This document shows positions 47,679-57,204 of a stretch of DNA of 64,000 nucleotides, piece after piece. The notes beneath the pieces were generated by a model. It was not told the DNA's origin, did no database searches, and saw nothing but the letters and a program-made list of their open reading frames with translations. A program made the translations under genes and the position numbers. The stretch comes from Kocuria rhizophila DC2201 (lineage in GTDB: Bacteria; Actinomycetota; Actinomycetes; Actinomycetales; Micrococcaceae). Location of the stretch: NCBI RefSeq assembly GCF_000010285.1, contig NC_010617.1, positions 1,736,001-1,800,000 on the forward strand. The letters run 5' to 3'. Numbering within the stretch: position 1 is the stretch's first letter; each line of letters begins with the position of its first letter.

Positions 47679-48420
47679 CGGGGCGACCCGCGACGTCGAG
47701 CGCCTGCGCGAGCGTGAACCTGCCCGCGTACAGGGCCTTGCCCACGATGGCGCCCTCCACACCGGAGGGAACCAGCTCGCGCAGGGCCGCGATGTCCTCC
47801 AGCGAGGAGATCCCGCCGGAGGCCACCACGGGCTTGTCCGTGCGGCGGGCCACCTCCGCGAGCAGCTCGGTGTTGGGCCCGCGCAGCGTGCCGTCCTTGG
47901 TGACGTCCGTGACCACATAGCGCGCGCAGCCGTCCGCCTCGAGGCGCTCCAGAACCTCCCACAGGTCCCCGCCCTCCTCGGTCCAGCCGCGCGCGGCGAG
48001 CGTGGTGCCCCGCACGTCCAGTCCCACGGCGATGAGGTCCCCGTGCTCGGCGATCACGCGGTGGGTCCACTGCGGGTTCTCCAGCGCGGCCGTGCCCAGG
48101 TTGATGCGGGCCGGGCGCAGGGACAGCACGCGCTCCAGGGACTCGTCGTCACGGATCCCGCCGGACATCTCGATCTTCAGGTCCAGGTTCTCGGCCACGT
48201 GGCGCAGCACCTCGATGTTGTCCCCGCGCCCGAACGCGGCGTCCAGGTCCACCAGGTGCAGCCACTCGGCGCCCGCGTCCTGCCACGCACGCGCGGCCTC
48301 CAGCGGATCGCCGTAGCCCGTCTCGGAGCCCGCCTCGCCCTGGACGAGTCGGACGGCCTGTCCGCCCTGGACGTCCACGGCGGGCAGCAGCTCGAGCCGA
48401 CGGTCGGTGTTCTCTGTCAT
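47671..48420 (-). CDS. priA: Phosphoribosyl isomerase (HisA / PriA)
   Basis: 249-residue beta-alpha barrel that isomerises ProFAR in histidine synthesis. [20 protein letters not shown] carries the first catalytic Asp and [15 protein letters not shown] the second; phosphate loops are SGGIRDDES and [10 protein letters not shown]. In actinobacteria without trpF this enzyme (PriA) also serves tryptophan synthesis; I cannot tell if trpF exists elsewhere in this genome. ATG at 48420 with GAGGAG. Confidence 0.93.
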   Translation of the reverse strand: MTENTDRRLELLPAVDVQGGQAVRLVQGEAGSETGYGDPLEAARAWQDAGAEWLHLVDLDAAFGRGDNIEVLRHVAENLDLKIEMSGGIRDDESLERVLSLRPARINLGTAALENPQWTHRVIAEHGDLIAVGLDVRGTTLAARGWTEEGGDLWEVLERLEADGCARYVVTDVTKDGTLRGPNTELLAEVARRTDKPVVASGGISSLEDIAALRELVPSGVEGAIVGKALYAGRFTLAQALDVAGRPGA

Positions 48421-48601
48421 GGGTCTCCTCACGTGGGCGCCGGGTGGCGCGGTTCTGGGTGGTGGCCCGCGGCGGGGCGGGGTCAGGTCCCGGTCGGGAC
48501 CGCGTGCGGCGTCGGCGGTGGCACGGCGCCGCGGCCCGGAGGTGGTGCAGCGTGCGGTGCGCCCGACGTCGACGCGACGCGCACGTCGGTCCGGGGCGCG
48601 C

Positions 48602-48763
48602 TCACACGCTCGTGAACCACGAGTAGCCGCCGTAGCCGATCAGCGCCGCGGCAACGAGCCCCAGCAGCACCACGGACCACAGCGGTTTGCGCTGCTGGGC
48701 GAACGAGAGGGCGCCGCCCACGAAGAACGCGCCCGCCACCAGGACCAGGACCGAGGCGGTCAT
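48602..48763 (-). CDS. Small two-helix membrane protein
   Basis: 53 residues: [20 protein letters not shown] as first helix, a short QQRKPLW turn, and [18 protein letters not shown] as second. No known domain. Its ATG at 48763 overlaps the hisH stop (ATGA), so it is translated with the his genes. Similar mini-proteins are found between hisH and priA in related genera; role unknown. Confidence 0.78.
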   Translation of the reverse strand: MTASVLVLVAGAFFVGGALSFAQQRKPLWSVVLLGLVAAALIGYGGYSWFTSV

Positions 48764-49494
48764 GCGGTCACCTCCGTCCCGGGCTCGGGGACCCTGTCGT
48801 CGAGCCTGCCCGTGCGGGGCAGGGTGGAGAGCCAGTTGCGCAGCAGGGCGATCCCCGCGTGCGAGGACTTCTCCGGGTGGAACTGGGTGGCGCTCAGGGG
48901 GCCGTTCTCCACGGCGGCCACGAAGGGGGCGCCGTGCTCGGACCACGTGACCGCGGGCGGGGTCATCACCGGGATGCTCTGGTCGAACTCCCACTGCTGC
49001 ACCCCGTAGGAGTGCACGAAGTAGAACCGCTCGTCCTGCAGACCACGGAAGAGCACCGAGTCCTGCGGGGCCCGCACCGTGTTCCACCCCATGTGGGGCA
49101 CCACGGGTGCGTCGAGCCGCTCCACGGTGCCCGGCCACTGGCCGAGCCCCTCGGTCTGCTCCCCGTGCTCCACACCGCGCTCGAACATCACCTGCAGACC
49201 CACGCAGATGCCCAGGACCGGGCGGCCCCCACTGATCCGCCGGTCGATCAGCCGCGGTGCGTCCACGGCCCGCAGCCCCTGCATGACGGCCTCGAACGCG
49301 CCGACGCCGGGCACCACGAGCCCGTCCGCGTCCAGGACGTCCCGGGGCTCCGCGCTGAGCCGCACCCGCGCCCCGGCCGCTTCCAGGGCCCGGACCGCGG
49401 AGCGCACGTTGCCCGCCCCGTAGTCGAGCACGACGACGCTCGGTGCGTCCTGCGCGCCGTCGCCCTCCCGCGCGGGGGCCGGTGCCGCGCTCAC
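48760..49494 (-). CDS. hisH: Imidazole glycerol phosphate synthase glutaminase subunit
   Basis: 244 residues. Class I glutaminase feeding ammonia to His[21 protein letters not shown], nucleophile Cys in [13 protein letters not shown], His/Glu in [11 protein letters not shown]. Start at GTG 49494, which overlaps the TGA of a 20-codon mini-frame (GTGA). This start lies in the first copy of a 59-bp tandem duplication; the second copy of the same GTG (49553) now overlaps the hisB stop instead. hisF itself is not in the window. Confidence 0.93.
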   Translation of the reverse strand: MSAAPAPAREGDGAQDAPSVVVLDYGAGNVRSAVRALEAAGARVRLSAEPRDVLDADGLVVPGVGAFEAVMQGLRAVDAPRLIDRRISGGRPVLGICVGLQVMFERGVEHGEQTEGLGQWPGTVERLDAPVVPHMGWNTVRAPQDSVLFRGLQDERFYFVHSYGVQQWEFDQSIPVMTPPAVTWSEHGAPFVAAVENGPLSATQFHPEKSSHAGIALLRNWLSTLPRTGRLDDRVPEPGTEVTA

Positions 49495-49595
49495 AGCGCG
49501 CCCTTGGTGGAGGGAATGGCATCCGCCATCCGGGGGGCCGGTGCCGCGCTCACAGCGCGCCCTTGGTGGAGGGAATGGCATCCGCCATCCGGGGG
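49474..49595. repeat. 59-bp tandem duplication at the hisB/hisH junction
   Basis: 49474-49536 and 49533-49595 are identical 63-base stretches with period 59. The unit contains the last 13 codons of hisB, its stop, and the first codons of hisH. Because 59 is not a multiple of 3, frames change between copies, yet both GTGA overlaps are retained. Confidence 0.95.
49491..49553 (-). CDS. 20-codon mini-ORF created by the duplication
   Basis: GTG at 49553 overlaps the hisB TGA (GTGA); the frame encodes [20 protein letters not shown] and ends in a TGA that overlaps the hisH GTG at 49494. It is thus the former hisH start fused to a second copy of the hisB C-terminus ([13 protein letters not shown]). 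It probably acts only to relay ribosomes from hisB to hisH; a functional peptide is not suggested. Confidence 0.6.
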   Translation of the reverse strand: MSAAPAPRMADAIPSTKGAL

Positions 49596-50197
49596 TCCGG
49601 CTCCACAGCCTCGCGCAGCGCACGGGCCAGGGCCTTGAACTGCGCCTCCACGATGTGGTGCGGGTCCCGGCCGCGGACCACGTCCATGTGCAGGCACAGC
49701 TGGGCGTGGTGGGCGAGGGACTCGAGCACGTGACGGGTCATGGAGCCCGTGAAGTGCCCCCCGATCAGGTGGTACTGCTGACCCTCCGGCTCCCCCGTGT
49801 GCACCACGTAGGGACGCCCGGAGACGTCCACGACGGCCGAGGCCAGTGCCTCGTCCAGGGGCACCACGGCCTGGCCGAAGCGCCGGATGCCGCGCTTGTC
49901 CCCGAGCGCCTCACGCAGGGCCTCTCCCAGCACGATGGCGGTGTCCTCCACGGTGTGGTGGACGTCGATGTGGGTGTCGCCGTGGGCGTGAACGTCCAGG
50001 TCGATCAAGGAGTGCTTGGACAGGGCCGTGAGCATGTGGTCGTAGAAGGGCACCGTGGTCTCGATGTGCGAGACCCCGGTGCCGTCCAGGTTCAGGCTCA
50101 CCCGCACCGAAGACTCGCTCGTGACGCGCTCCACCGTGGCGGTGCGCGGCGCGGGGGATGCCGGTGCGGCCGTGAACTGTGTGCCGGTATCGCTCAT
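49550..50197 (-). CDS. hisB: Imidazoleglycerol-phosphate dehydratase
   Basis: 215 residues, monofunctional dehydratase. Both metal-binding HHxxE repeats are visible ([16 protein letters not shown] and [17 protein letters not shown]), with [23 protein letters not shown] at 50197; GAGGAG lies 13 bases upstream. The last residues [13 protein letters not shown] are duplicated downstream by the 59-bp repeat. A 250-base gap with G/C-rich inverted sequences separates it from hisC; no separate gene is seen in that gap. Confidence 0.95.
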   Translation of the reverse strand: MSDTGTQFTAAPASPAPRTATVERVTSESSVRVSLNLDGTGVSHIETTVPFYDHMLTALSKHSLIDLDVHAHGDTHIDVHHTVEDTAIVLGEALREALGDKRGIRRFGQAVVPLDEALASAVVDVSGRPYVVHTGEPEGQQYHLIGGHFTGSMTRHVLESLAHHAQLCLHMDVVRGRDPHHIVEAQFKALARALREAVEPDPRMADAIPSTKGAL

Positions 50198-50447
50198 CTG
50201 TGGTGCTGACTCCTCGTGGTGGGTGGTGTCCCGCGGGTGGCCCGCCCCCGCGAGCTGCTGCTCTCGGCGCCGGGCGCGGCTGCCGCTCGTGGCCCGGGAT
50301 GTTCGAGCCGACGGTCGGGGGCGGTGACCTCGCGGAACGGACGGCCCGGGACCGTTCCAGTCTAGGACGCCCGGGCGGACGCTCTGCGGACGGACTCGCG
50401 CGCGAGACGTCCACCCAGCGCCGAGGCCGCGGATCCGGCGTGCTCCC

Positions 50448-51551
50448 TCATGCGGTGGCGAGGCACGCACGCACCGCGGCGAGGAACGCGGTGGTCTCCT
50501 CCTCGGTGCCGGCGGTGACCCGGAGGTGGCCGGGGATCCCGACATCCCGCACGAGCACCCCCCGGTCCAGCAGTCCCTGCCACATGGCGTGGGCGTCCCC
50601 CGCGCAGTCGAAGAACACGAAGTTGGAGTCGGACACCGCCGGGGTGAGCCCGAGCCGGGTGAGCTCCGAGACGATGCGGTCCCGCTGGGCCTTGACGTCC
50701 TCGACGGTCGCGAGCAGCTCCGGGTGGTGCGCGAGCGCGGCAAGGGCCGTGGCCTGCGTGACCGAGGACAGGTGGTACGGAAGCCGGACCAGACGCATGG
50801 CGTCCGCCACGTGCGGTGCGGCGGCGAAGTACCCCAGGCGGGCCCCGGCCAGCGCGAAGGCCTTGCTCATGGTGCGGGAGACGATCAGCCGGGGCCGCCC
50901 CTCCAGCAGGGTCAGGGCCGAGGGGGTGCCCTGGCGCGCGAACTCCGCATAGGCCTCGTCCACGACCACGACGGTCTGCGTGGCCTCCCCCGCCTCGTAC
51001 ACGGCCGAGACGACGTCGAGGTCGAGCGCGGTGCCGGTGGGGTTGTTCGGGGAGCACAAGAACACGACGTCGGGCGCGTGCTCGCGCACCTGGCGGGCGG
51101 CGGAGTCCGCGTCGAGGGAGAAATCGGTGTCCCGCTCCCCCTCGATGAACGCGGTGCCCGTGCCGAGCGCGAGCAGCGGGTACATCGAGTAAGTGGGAAC
51201 GAAGCTGAGCAAGGACCGTCCCGGACCACCGAAGGCCTGCAGGATCTGCTGCAGGATCTCGTTGGACCCGTTGGCGGCCCACAGGTTCTCACGGGTGAGC
51301 CCGTGACCCAGGTACGAGGCCAGGGACTCGCGCAGAGCGGTGAAGTCCCGGTCCGGGTACCGGTTGAGGGACGACGCAGCCGCCTGCACGCCCCGGGTGA
51401 TGGCCTCGACGACGCCCGGCGGGACGGGGTGGGTGTTCTCGTTGGTGTTCAGCGCCACCCGAACCTCCAGCTGCGGGGCCCCGTAAGGGGACATGCCACG
51501 CAGGTCGTCGCGGAGCGGCAGGGACGAGACGGTGTTCTCCGGAGAATTCAC
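50448..51551 (-). CDS. hisC: Histidinol-phosphate aminotransferase
   Basis: 367-residue PLP aminotransferase, fold type I. PLP Lys in [19 protein letters not shown], with [26 protein letters not shown] and [14 protein letters not shown] at 51551, 22 bases after the LysM gene, so probably part of the LexA-controlled or a neighbouring transcript. hisD, which in many relatives sits just upstream of hisC, is absent from this position. Confidence 0.95.
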   Translation of the reverse strand: MNSPENTVSSLPLRDDLRGMSPYGAPQLEVRVALNTNENTHPVPPGVVEAITRGVQAAASSLNRYPDRDFTALRESLASYLGHGLTRENLWAANGSNEILQQILQAFGGPGRSLLSFVPTYSMYPLLALGTGTAFIEGERDTDFSLDADSAARQVREHAPDVVFLCSPNNPTGTALDLDVVSAVYEAGEATQTVVVVDEAYAEFARQGTPSALTLLEGRPRLIVSRTMSKAFALAGARLGYFAAAPHVADAMRLVRLPYHLSSVTQATALAALAHHPELLATVEDVKAQRDRIVSELTRLGLTPAVSDSNFVFFDCAGDAHAMWQGLLDRGVLVRDVGIPGHLRVTAGTEEETTAFLAAVRACLATA

Positions 51552-51573
51552 CGGCCCAGTCTAACGGCCGGGT

Positions 51574-52263
51574 CTATCGGGACGGCACTTCCAGGACCTG
51601 CCCCGCGGAGAGGTCCGGGGAGGTCAGGCCGTTGAGCTCAGCGATGTCACGCATGACCTCGCGGGGGTCCCGCTGCGGATCCGCCGCCACGGCGATCTCC
51701 CACAGGCTCTGCCGGGACTGGACCGTCACGCTGTGCGTGACCGGGGCTCCCACCGCATCGGTGGAGGCGTGCACGGTAGGAGGCAGCAGGAACACCGCGG
51801 CCACCACGAGCAGCGCCGCAGCACCCGTGACCACCGGCAGACCGATCAGCAGGAACCGGCCCCGACGGGTCAGTCGGAGGACGGCCCCCGCGGCGGAGTC
51901 CACGGAGCCCGCCGGACGGGCCTCAGCGGCGGAGACTCCCCGCACGATGGCCCTGATCCCCGAGATCCGAGACGCCGCATCGCCTGCGTGGCCGCCCGGC
52001 GCGGTCTCGCCGCGACCGGCACCGCTCCGTGCGGCGTTCCCGCGCGCGGCGCTGCCCGGCACGACCTTCCCGCGGAGACCCGCGACTCGCGCCGGGGTGC
52101 TCCGACGCTCTGACCCGAGACCCGCGGCACCGCGACCATCTGAACCCCGACCCGCTGCATCCCGGGCCGCTGCACCCCGAGCAGCGCCCACGCGGACCCG
52201 CGCGCCCCGGGTGCCGTGCAGCACGGCGCGGCGGGCGGTCCCCGGCATGGTGAGAGCGGTCAT
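51574..52263 (-). CDS. LysM-domain membrane protein, LexA-linked
   Basis: 229 residues: an Ala/Arg/Gly-rich cytosolic N-terminal 125 residues, one transmembrane helix (FLLIGLPVVTGAAALLVVAA) and a C-terminal external LysM-like module (THSVTVQSRQSLWEIAVAAD, MRDIAELNGLTSPDLSAGQV). Topology and LysM suggest binding to peptidoglycan near division sites; divergent LysM proteins beside lexA in other actinobacteria include SOS-induced division inhibitors. ATG at 52263 with AGGAGG. Its promoter overlaps a LexA box. Confidence 0.88.
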   Translation of the reverse strand: MTALTMPGTARRAVLHGTRGARVRVGAARGAAARDAAGRGSDGRGAAGLGSERRSTPARVAGLRGKVVPGSAARGNAARSGAGRGETAPGGHAGDAASRISGIRAIVRGVSAAEARPAGSVDSAAGAVLRLTRRGRFLLIGLPVVTGAAALLVVAAVFLLPPTVHASTDAVGAPVTHSVTVQSRQSLWEIAVAADPQRDPREVMRDIAELNGLTSPDLSAGQVLEVPSR

Positions 52264-52328
52264 GGCAACCTCCTGGTGGTCTGTCTGGTGCCACCGTCCG
52301 GTGGCGGTGTTCGAACGCCGGTGGCGTG

Positions 52329-52344
52329 TAGAACACATCTTCGA
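52329..52344. promoter_or_regulatory. LexA box A (LysM gene)
   Basis: TAGAAC-ACAT-CTTCGA, 10 of 12 matches to the actinobacterial SOS box TCGAAC-N4-GTTCGA. It lies just downstream of the predicted start of the LysM transcript (promoter at 52358-52387). Confidence 0.75.
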
Positions 52345-52357
52345 ATCACTGGAACCA

Positions 52358-52387
52358 GTTCTAGCACGGATGTACGAATCCTGTCGA
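52358..52387 (-). promoter_or_regulatory. Candidate promoter of the LysM gene
   Basis: Transcribed strand TCGACA (52387-52382), 18-base spacer, TAGAAC (52363-52358). LexA box A covers about positions +7 to +22 of the transcript. Confidence 0.45.
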
Positions 52388-52395
52388 GGTCTGTT

Positions 52396-52437
52396 TCGAA
52401 CACATATTTGAATACGCAGGCCAGCGCGGGTTAAGCT
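52396..52437 (+). promoter_or_regulatory. LexA box B and lexA promoter
   Basis: Box B TCGAAC-ACAT-ATTTGA at 52396-52411 (10 of 12 matches). It overlaps a -35 TTGAAT (52408-52413) which is 18 bases from TAAGCT (52432-52437). LexA bound here would block its own promoter. Leader to the GTG is about 105 nt. Confidence 0.75.
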
Positions 52438-52550
52438 AGTGCGACACCCGTGACAGTCGACCCCACGTCTCCGACACGCATAAGCGGACGGCGCTCCGCG
52501 GCCCAAACCTTCGGGAGCGCAGTGTGCGACGCGGCGAAAGGACCCCGCTC

Positions 52551-53309
52551 GTGAGCACCACTTCCCCGGCTCAGCAGACACCCGGCCCGCGCGCTGGAGC
52601 ACTCTCCGACCGTCAGGCCAAGATCCTCGGCGCCGTGCAGCGCTCGATTGCGGACCGGGGGTACCCGCCGTCCATGCGCGAGATCGGCGACATCGTGGGG
52701 CTGGCCTCGCTCTCGAGCGTCACCCACCAGCTCGGCCAGCTGGAGAAGTGGGGGTACCTGCGCCGGGACCCGCGCCGACCGCGCGCCATGGAGGTGCTGC
52801 GCCCGCTCAGCCAGCAGGAGCTCGACCGCCACCTGGGAGCCGCGGAGTCCGCGGGTGAGCAGTCCCCCTCCGGCGCCTCAGTGTCGCCCCTGGTGCCCAC
52901 CATGTCCGCGGTGCCCGCGGTCGACGAGGACGCCGCCATGGTCCCGGTGCCTCTCGTGGGACGGATCGCGGCCGGCGGGCCCATCACCGCCGAGCAGTCT
53001 GTCGAGGGGGTCTACTCCCTGCCCCGGCAGTTCGTGGGCCACGGCCAGCTGTTCATGCTCAGGGTCTCCGGCGACTCCATGATCGACGCCGCCATCTGCG
53101 ACGGGGACTGGGTGGTCGTGCGGCAGCAGAACTCCGCGGAGAACGGGGACGTGGTGGCCGCGCTGCTCGACGACGAGGCCACCGTGAAAACCTTCCGACA
53201 GCGGGACGGCCACACCTGGCTGCTGCCGCAGAACACCCGCTACGAGCCCATCCTGGGCGACCACGCCACGGTGATGGGCAAGGTCGTGTCGGTGTTCCGC
53301 TCCCTGTGA
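52551..53309 (+). CDS. lexA: LexA repressor
   Basis: 252-residue SOS repressor. N-terminal helix-turn-helix [20 protein letters not shown] with [20 protein letters not shown]; cleavage at Ala-Gly in [11 protein letters not shown]; catalytic Ser in [10 protein letters not shown] and Lys in EATVKTF. A Ser/Pro linker of about 45 residues between domains is longer than in E. coli but usual for actinobacteria. GTG at 52551, AAAGGA 8 bases upstream. Divergent from the LysM gene. Confidence 0.97.
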   Translation: MSTTSPAQQTPGPRAGALSDRQAKILGAVQRSIADRGYPPSMREIGDIVGLASLSSVTHQLGQLEKWGYLRRDPRRPRAMEVLRPLSQQELDRHLGAAESAGEQSPSGASVSPLVPTMSAVPAVDEDAAMVPVPLVGRIAAGGPITAEQSVEGVYSLPRQFVGHGQLFMLRVSGDSMIDAAICDGDWVVVRQQNSAENGDVVAALLDDEATVKTFRQRDGHTWLLPQNTRYEPILGDHATVMGKVVSVFRSL

Positions 53310-53415
53310 CGCCCGCCCGGCCTGAGCGCGGCCCGCAGAGCGCGCGGTCGAGGGCCGCCCGGATCACGCCGGACGGCAAACCCGCGGGACTGCACGGTTC
53401 GAGCAACGCCCGGGA

Positions 53416-55464
53416 TCAGGACCGGTTCAGCCGCTGCAGGGCGCCCAGCACGGTGCTCCTGTCCGTGGTCGGCCACAGCGGGGGCAGCGAGCGGGCCAGG
53501 AACGAGCCGTAGCGTGCGGTGGCCAGCCGGGAGTCCAGCACCGCCACCACACCCCGGTCCCCGCTCGCCCGGATCAACCGCCCCGCGCCCTGCGCGAGCC
53601 GCACGGCGGCGTGGGATGCGGAGACCGTCATGAAGCCGTTGCCCCCGGCGCGCTCGGCCGCACGGGTCCGCGCGGTCCCCAGGGGGTCGTCCGGGCGCGG
53701 GAACGGGATCCGGTCGATCACCACCAGGCGGCAGGACTGACCCGGCACGTCCACGCCCTGCCACAGGCTCATGGTGCCGAACAGGCTGGCCGCGGGGTCG
53801 TCCGTGAAGTCCTTCACGAGGGACGGCAGCGATGCGTCCCCCTGGCACAGGATCGGGAGCTCCGTGCGTTCGCGCAGGGCCTCGGCGGCGTCCTCCGCGG
53901 CACGCCGTGACGAGAAGAGCCCCAGAGCACCGCCCCCCGATGCCTCCAGCAGGGCCAGCAGCTCGTCCAGCTGCTCGCCGGCCACGCCCCGGCTCGGCTT
54001 GGGCAGGTGCTTGGCCACGTAGAGGATGCCCTGGCGCCGGTAGTCGAAGGGGCTGCCCACGTCCACGCCCCGCCACGACGGCGCGCCCGGACCCTGCAGA
54101 CCCAGGGAGCCGGCGACCGAGGAGAAGGAGGACCCCACGGCCAGGGTCGCGGAGGTCAGCACCACGGTCCGGCCGTCGAAGAGACCTTCCCGCAGGGGCC
54201 CCGCAACGCTCAGCGGGGCGATGTTGAGGGTCGCGGGCTCTCCCGCGTCGGTTCCCACGTACCCCTCCGTGGGGCTCCACCGGCCCACGCGGGAGACCCA
54301 CAGGACGTCGTGGGTGGTGTCCGCACCGAGCACGCGGTCCGCGGTGTCCAGCAGCTCCGACAGCCGCGAGCGCGCGGCGTGGCGCCCGGCGTCCTCGCCC
54401 TTGGTCTCCCCCTTGGTCTCACTGAGACCGGTGCGCGCGGCGTCCTGGATCCCCCGGACGGCGTAGACCTGCTCCTCGGTGAACCCGCGCGGCAGCAGAC
54501 CAGACTGCTCGTCGTCGAACGCCTTGTCGAAGGCCTGCGCGGCCCGTTCGAGGGCATCGCTCGACGCCGCGGTGTGCTTGCGCACCGCCGTTCCTGCCGC
54601 GCGCACGGCCGCGGCGGACAGCGAGGCCGTGACCGCCCCGGTCACGCGGTCGCGCAGCTCGTGCGCCTCGTCCACGATCACCACGTCGTGCTCCGGCAGC
54701 ACCGCGAGTCCCTCGAACGCGTTGATCGCGAGCAGCGCGTGGTTGGTGATCACGATGTCCGCCTCGCCCGCCTGGGCCCGGGCACGTTCCGCGAAGCACT
54801 GCTCCACGAGGGGGCACTTCCGCCCGAGGCACTCCTTCGCGGTCACGGACACCTGGCGCCAGGCGGCGTCCGAGACGCCGGGGTGGATGTCGTCCCGGTC
54901 CCCCGTGTCGGTGATCTCGACCCACTCGCGCAGCCGCACGACCTGCTGGGCGAGCCCGCCGAGCGGCCGGTCTGTGCAGGGCTCGCCCCCGGGGACGCTG
55001 AACAGGGCGGCGTCCTCCTCCTCCGGGTAGCCGCCCTCGACCTTGTGCAGGCACGCGTAGTTCGAGCGTCCCTTGAGCAGGGCGACGTCCGGACGTTCGT
55101 GCAGCTCGTCCTCCAGGGCGTCGAGCAGCCGGGGGACGTCTCGCCCGGTGATCTGCGACTGCAGTGCCAGTGTGGCGGTGGCGACCACCACGGGCTTGTC
55201 CGAGCTGCGGGCGTGGACCAGCGCGGGGATCAGGTAGGCGAGCGACTTGCCCGTGCCCGTGCCCGCCTGCACGAGCAGGTGGCGGTGGGTCTGCAGGGCC
55301 TCGGCGACCTTCGCCGCCATGAAGCGCTGTCCGTCGCGGCGCTGCCCCCCGAGGGCGGTCACGGCGGCATCGAGAAGCTCCAGGGCGTCCGCGCCGCCGG
55401 GCAGGGACTCCGGGCGGACGTCCGAGACGTCCTTCCCGGACTCGTCGACGAACGGCGCACTCAT
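53416..55464 (-). CDS. dinG: DinG/XPD-like ATP-dependent helicase
   Basis: 682 residues, superfamily 2 5'-3' helicase. Walker A LVQAGTGTGKSLAYLIPAL; DEAH box IVDEAHELRDRV; motif VI AQGAGRLIRASGDRG. Four cysteines for an Fe-S cluster: NYACLHK, and ECLGRKCPLVEQCF; ligand assignment is by family. DinG resolves R-loops and other structures. ATG at 55464 overlaps the hflX stop (ATGA). No LexA box seen directly upstream because it follows hflX in the transcript. Convergent with lexA (106-base gap). Confidence 0.93.
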   Translation of the reverse strand: MSAPFVDESGKDVSDVRPESLPGGADALELLDAAVTALGGQRRDGQRFMAAKVAEALQTHRHLLVQAGTGTGKSLAYLIPALVHARSSDKPVVVATATLALQSQITGRDVPRLLDALEDELHERPDVALLKGRSNYACLHKVEGGYPEEEDAALFSVPGGEPCTDRPLGGLAQQVVRLREWVEITDTGDRDDIHPGVSDAAWRQVSVTAKECLGRKCPLVEQCFAERARAQAGEADIVITNHALLAINAFEGLAVLPEHDVVIVDEAHELRDRVTGAVTASLSAAAVRAAGTAVRKHTAASSDALERAAQAFDKAFDDEQSGLLPRGFTEEQVYAVRGIQDAARTGLSETKGETKGEDAGRHAARSRLSELLDTADRVLGADTTHDVLWVSRVGRWSPTEGYVGTDAGEPATLNIAPLSVAGPLREGLFDGRTVVLTSATLAVGSSFSSVAGSLGLQGPGAPSWRGVDVGSPFDYRRQGILYVAKHLPKPSRGVAGEQLDELLALLEASGGGALGLFSSRRAAEDAAEALRERTELPILCQGDASLPSLVKDFTDDPAASLFGTMSLWQGVDVPGQSCRLVVIDRIPFPRPDDPLGTARTRAAERAGGNGFMTVSASHAAVRLAQGAGRLIRASGDRGVVAVLDSRLATARYGSFLARSLPPLWPTTDRSTVLGALQRLNRS

Positions 55465-57119
55465 GCGCCCTGCGTGTCCTGTTCCCCGACGTCGTGGGGC
55501 TGCGGGCGGTCGCTGCGGTACTGCTGGAGGTCCTCCACGAGGTCTTCGCGGACCCGGACGTGCAGCCGGGTCCCGTCCGGGGTGTGCTCGGTGCTGAGGA
55601 TCTCGGCGTCCTGGGCGTGCAGCCGGGAGACCACCTCGCCGTGGACGTACGGCACGAGGAGGTCGAGGTCGTGGTTCGGACGCGGGATGGCCGCGGAGAT
55701 CATCCGGCGCAGCTCCTCGATCCCCTCACCGGTGCGCGCGGAGACCGCCACGGAGGGGCTCTCGTGGTTGCGTAGCCGGGCGAGCACCACGGGATCGGCG
55801 ATGTCCGACTTGTTCAGCGCCACGATCTCCGGGATGTCGTTGGCCCCCACGTCCGTGAGGACGTCCCGCACGGCCTTGAGCTGGCCCTCCGGGTCCGGGT
55901 GGGAGGCGTCGACCACGTGCACGATGACGTCCGCGTCCGCGACCTCCTCCAGCGTGGAGCGGAACGCCTCGACCAGCTGCGTGGGCAGCGAGCGCACGAA
56001 GCCCACGGTGTCGGCGAGGGTGTAGCCGATGCCGTCCGGGGTCTGGGCCTTGCGGACCGTGGGGTCCAGGGTGGCGAACAGCGCGTTCTCCACGAGCACC
56101 CCGGCGTCCGTGAGCCGGTTGAGCAGGGAGGACTTGCCGGCGTTGGTGTAGCCCGCGATGGCCACCGACGGCACGGCGTTGCGCCGGCGGTTGAGCCGCT
56201 TGGTCTCCCGTGCGGGCTTCATGGCCGCGATCTCACGGCGCAGCTTGGCCATCCGCTGGCGGATGCGGCGGCGGTCGAGCTCGATCTTGGTCTCACCGGG
56301 ACCGCGGCTGCCAATGCCCTCGCCCGACGCCGCCCGGCCACCGGCCTGGCGGGACAGGGACTCACCCCAGCCGCGCAGGCGCGGGAGCATGTACTCGAGC
56401 TGCGCGAGCTCCACCTGGGCCTTGCCCTCCTTGGACTTCGCGTGCTGCGCGAAGATGTCCAGGATCAGGCCGGTGCGGTCGATGACCTTGACCTTCACCA
56501 CGTCCTCGAGCGCACGGCGCTGGGAGGGGGCGAGTTCGGCGTCCACAATCACGGTGTCCGCCCCGGTGGCGGCGACCACGTCCTTGAGCTCGAGTGCCTT
56601 TCCGGAGCCGAGGTACGTGCCCGGGTCCGGGTTCACGCGCCGTTGCAGCATGCCGTCCATGACCTCCGAGCCTGCCGTCTCCGCGAGCGCCGCGAGCTCA
56701 CGCAGGGAGTTCTCGGCCTCCGCCAGGGTGCCGCTGGAGTACAGCCCGGCGAGGACCACGCGTTCGAGCCGCAGCTGGCGGTACTCGACCTCGGTGACGT
56801 CCTCCAGCTCCGTGGACAGCCCGGCCACACGCCGCAGGGCGTGGCGCTCCGCGAGATCCTGCTGGTCCCCGTCCGAGGGGACGTGGACGTCGTCCTCGTC
56901 CGCGAGCTCCCGGGCGCGACCGAGGCGCTCGTGGCCCGCGCGCGGCGCGGCGGCGTCGTCCTCCGGGACGTGGCCGTCCGCGGTGACAACGGGTTCGGTG
57001 CGGGAGCGAGCACGCGCGAGGACGCGCGAGACGACGTCCTCGAGCTCGGATCCGGTCAGGTCACCGGAACGCCCGGGTTCATCCGACGCGTGGTTCCGGT
57101 GGGAAGAAGTGTCAGTCAT
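55461..57119 (-). CDS. hflX: GTPase HflX
   Basis: 552 residues. Ribosome-splitting GTPase that rescues stalled 70S. N-terminal HflX domain (residues ~190-330, GTYLGSGKALELKDVVAATG, VIDRTGLILDIFAQHAKSKE), GTPase motifs G1 GYTNAGKSSLL, G3 DTVGFVRSLP, G4 NKSD. About 130 acidic, low-complexity residues precede the domain, a lengthened N-terminus. ATG at 57119; AAGGA is 3-4 bases away, so close. Homologues modulate macrolide resistance in mycobacteria. Confidence 0.94.
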   Translation of the reverse strand: MTDTSSHRNHASDEPGRSGDLTGSELEDVVSRVLARARSRTEPVVTADGHVPEDDAAAPRAGHERLGRARELADEDDVHVPSDGDQQDLAERHALRRVAGLSTELEDVTEVEYRQLRLERVVLAGLYSSGTLAEAENSLRELAALAETAGSEVMDGMLQRRVNPDPGTYLGSGKALELKDVVAATGADTVIVDAELAPSQRRALEDVVKVKVIDRTGLILDIFAQHAKSKEGKAQVELAQLEYMLPRLRGWGESLSRQAGGRAASGEGIGSRGPGETKIELDRRRIRQRMAKLRREIAAMKPARETKRLNRRRNAVPSVAIAGYTNAGKSSLLNRLTDAGVLVENALFATLDPTVRKAQTPDGIGYTLADTVGFVRSLPTQLVEAFRSTLEEVADADVIVHVVDASHPDPEGQLKAVRDVLTDVGANDIPEIVALNKSDIADPVVLARLRNHESPSVAVSARTGEGIEELRRMISAAIPRPNHDLDLLVPYVHGEVVSRLHAQDAEILSTEHTPDGTRLHVRVREDLVEDLQQYRSDRPQPHDVGEQDTQGA

Positions 57120-57204
57120 GGTTCCTTGATCTGCGCTGGGGCTGGGTCGGGCCAGTCTAGCGCCGGGCGCGGACACGCTGCGCTGGGCACTACCATGTGG
57201 AGCC

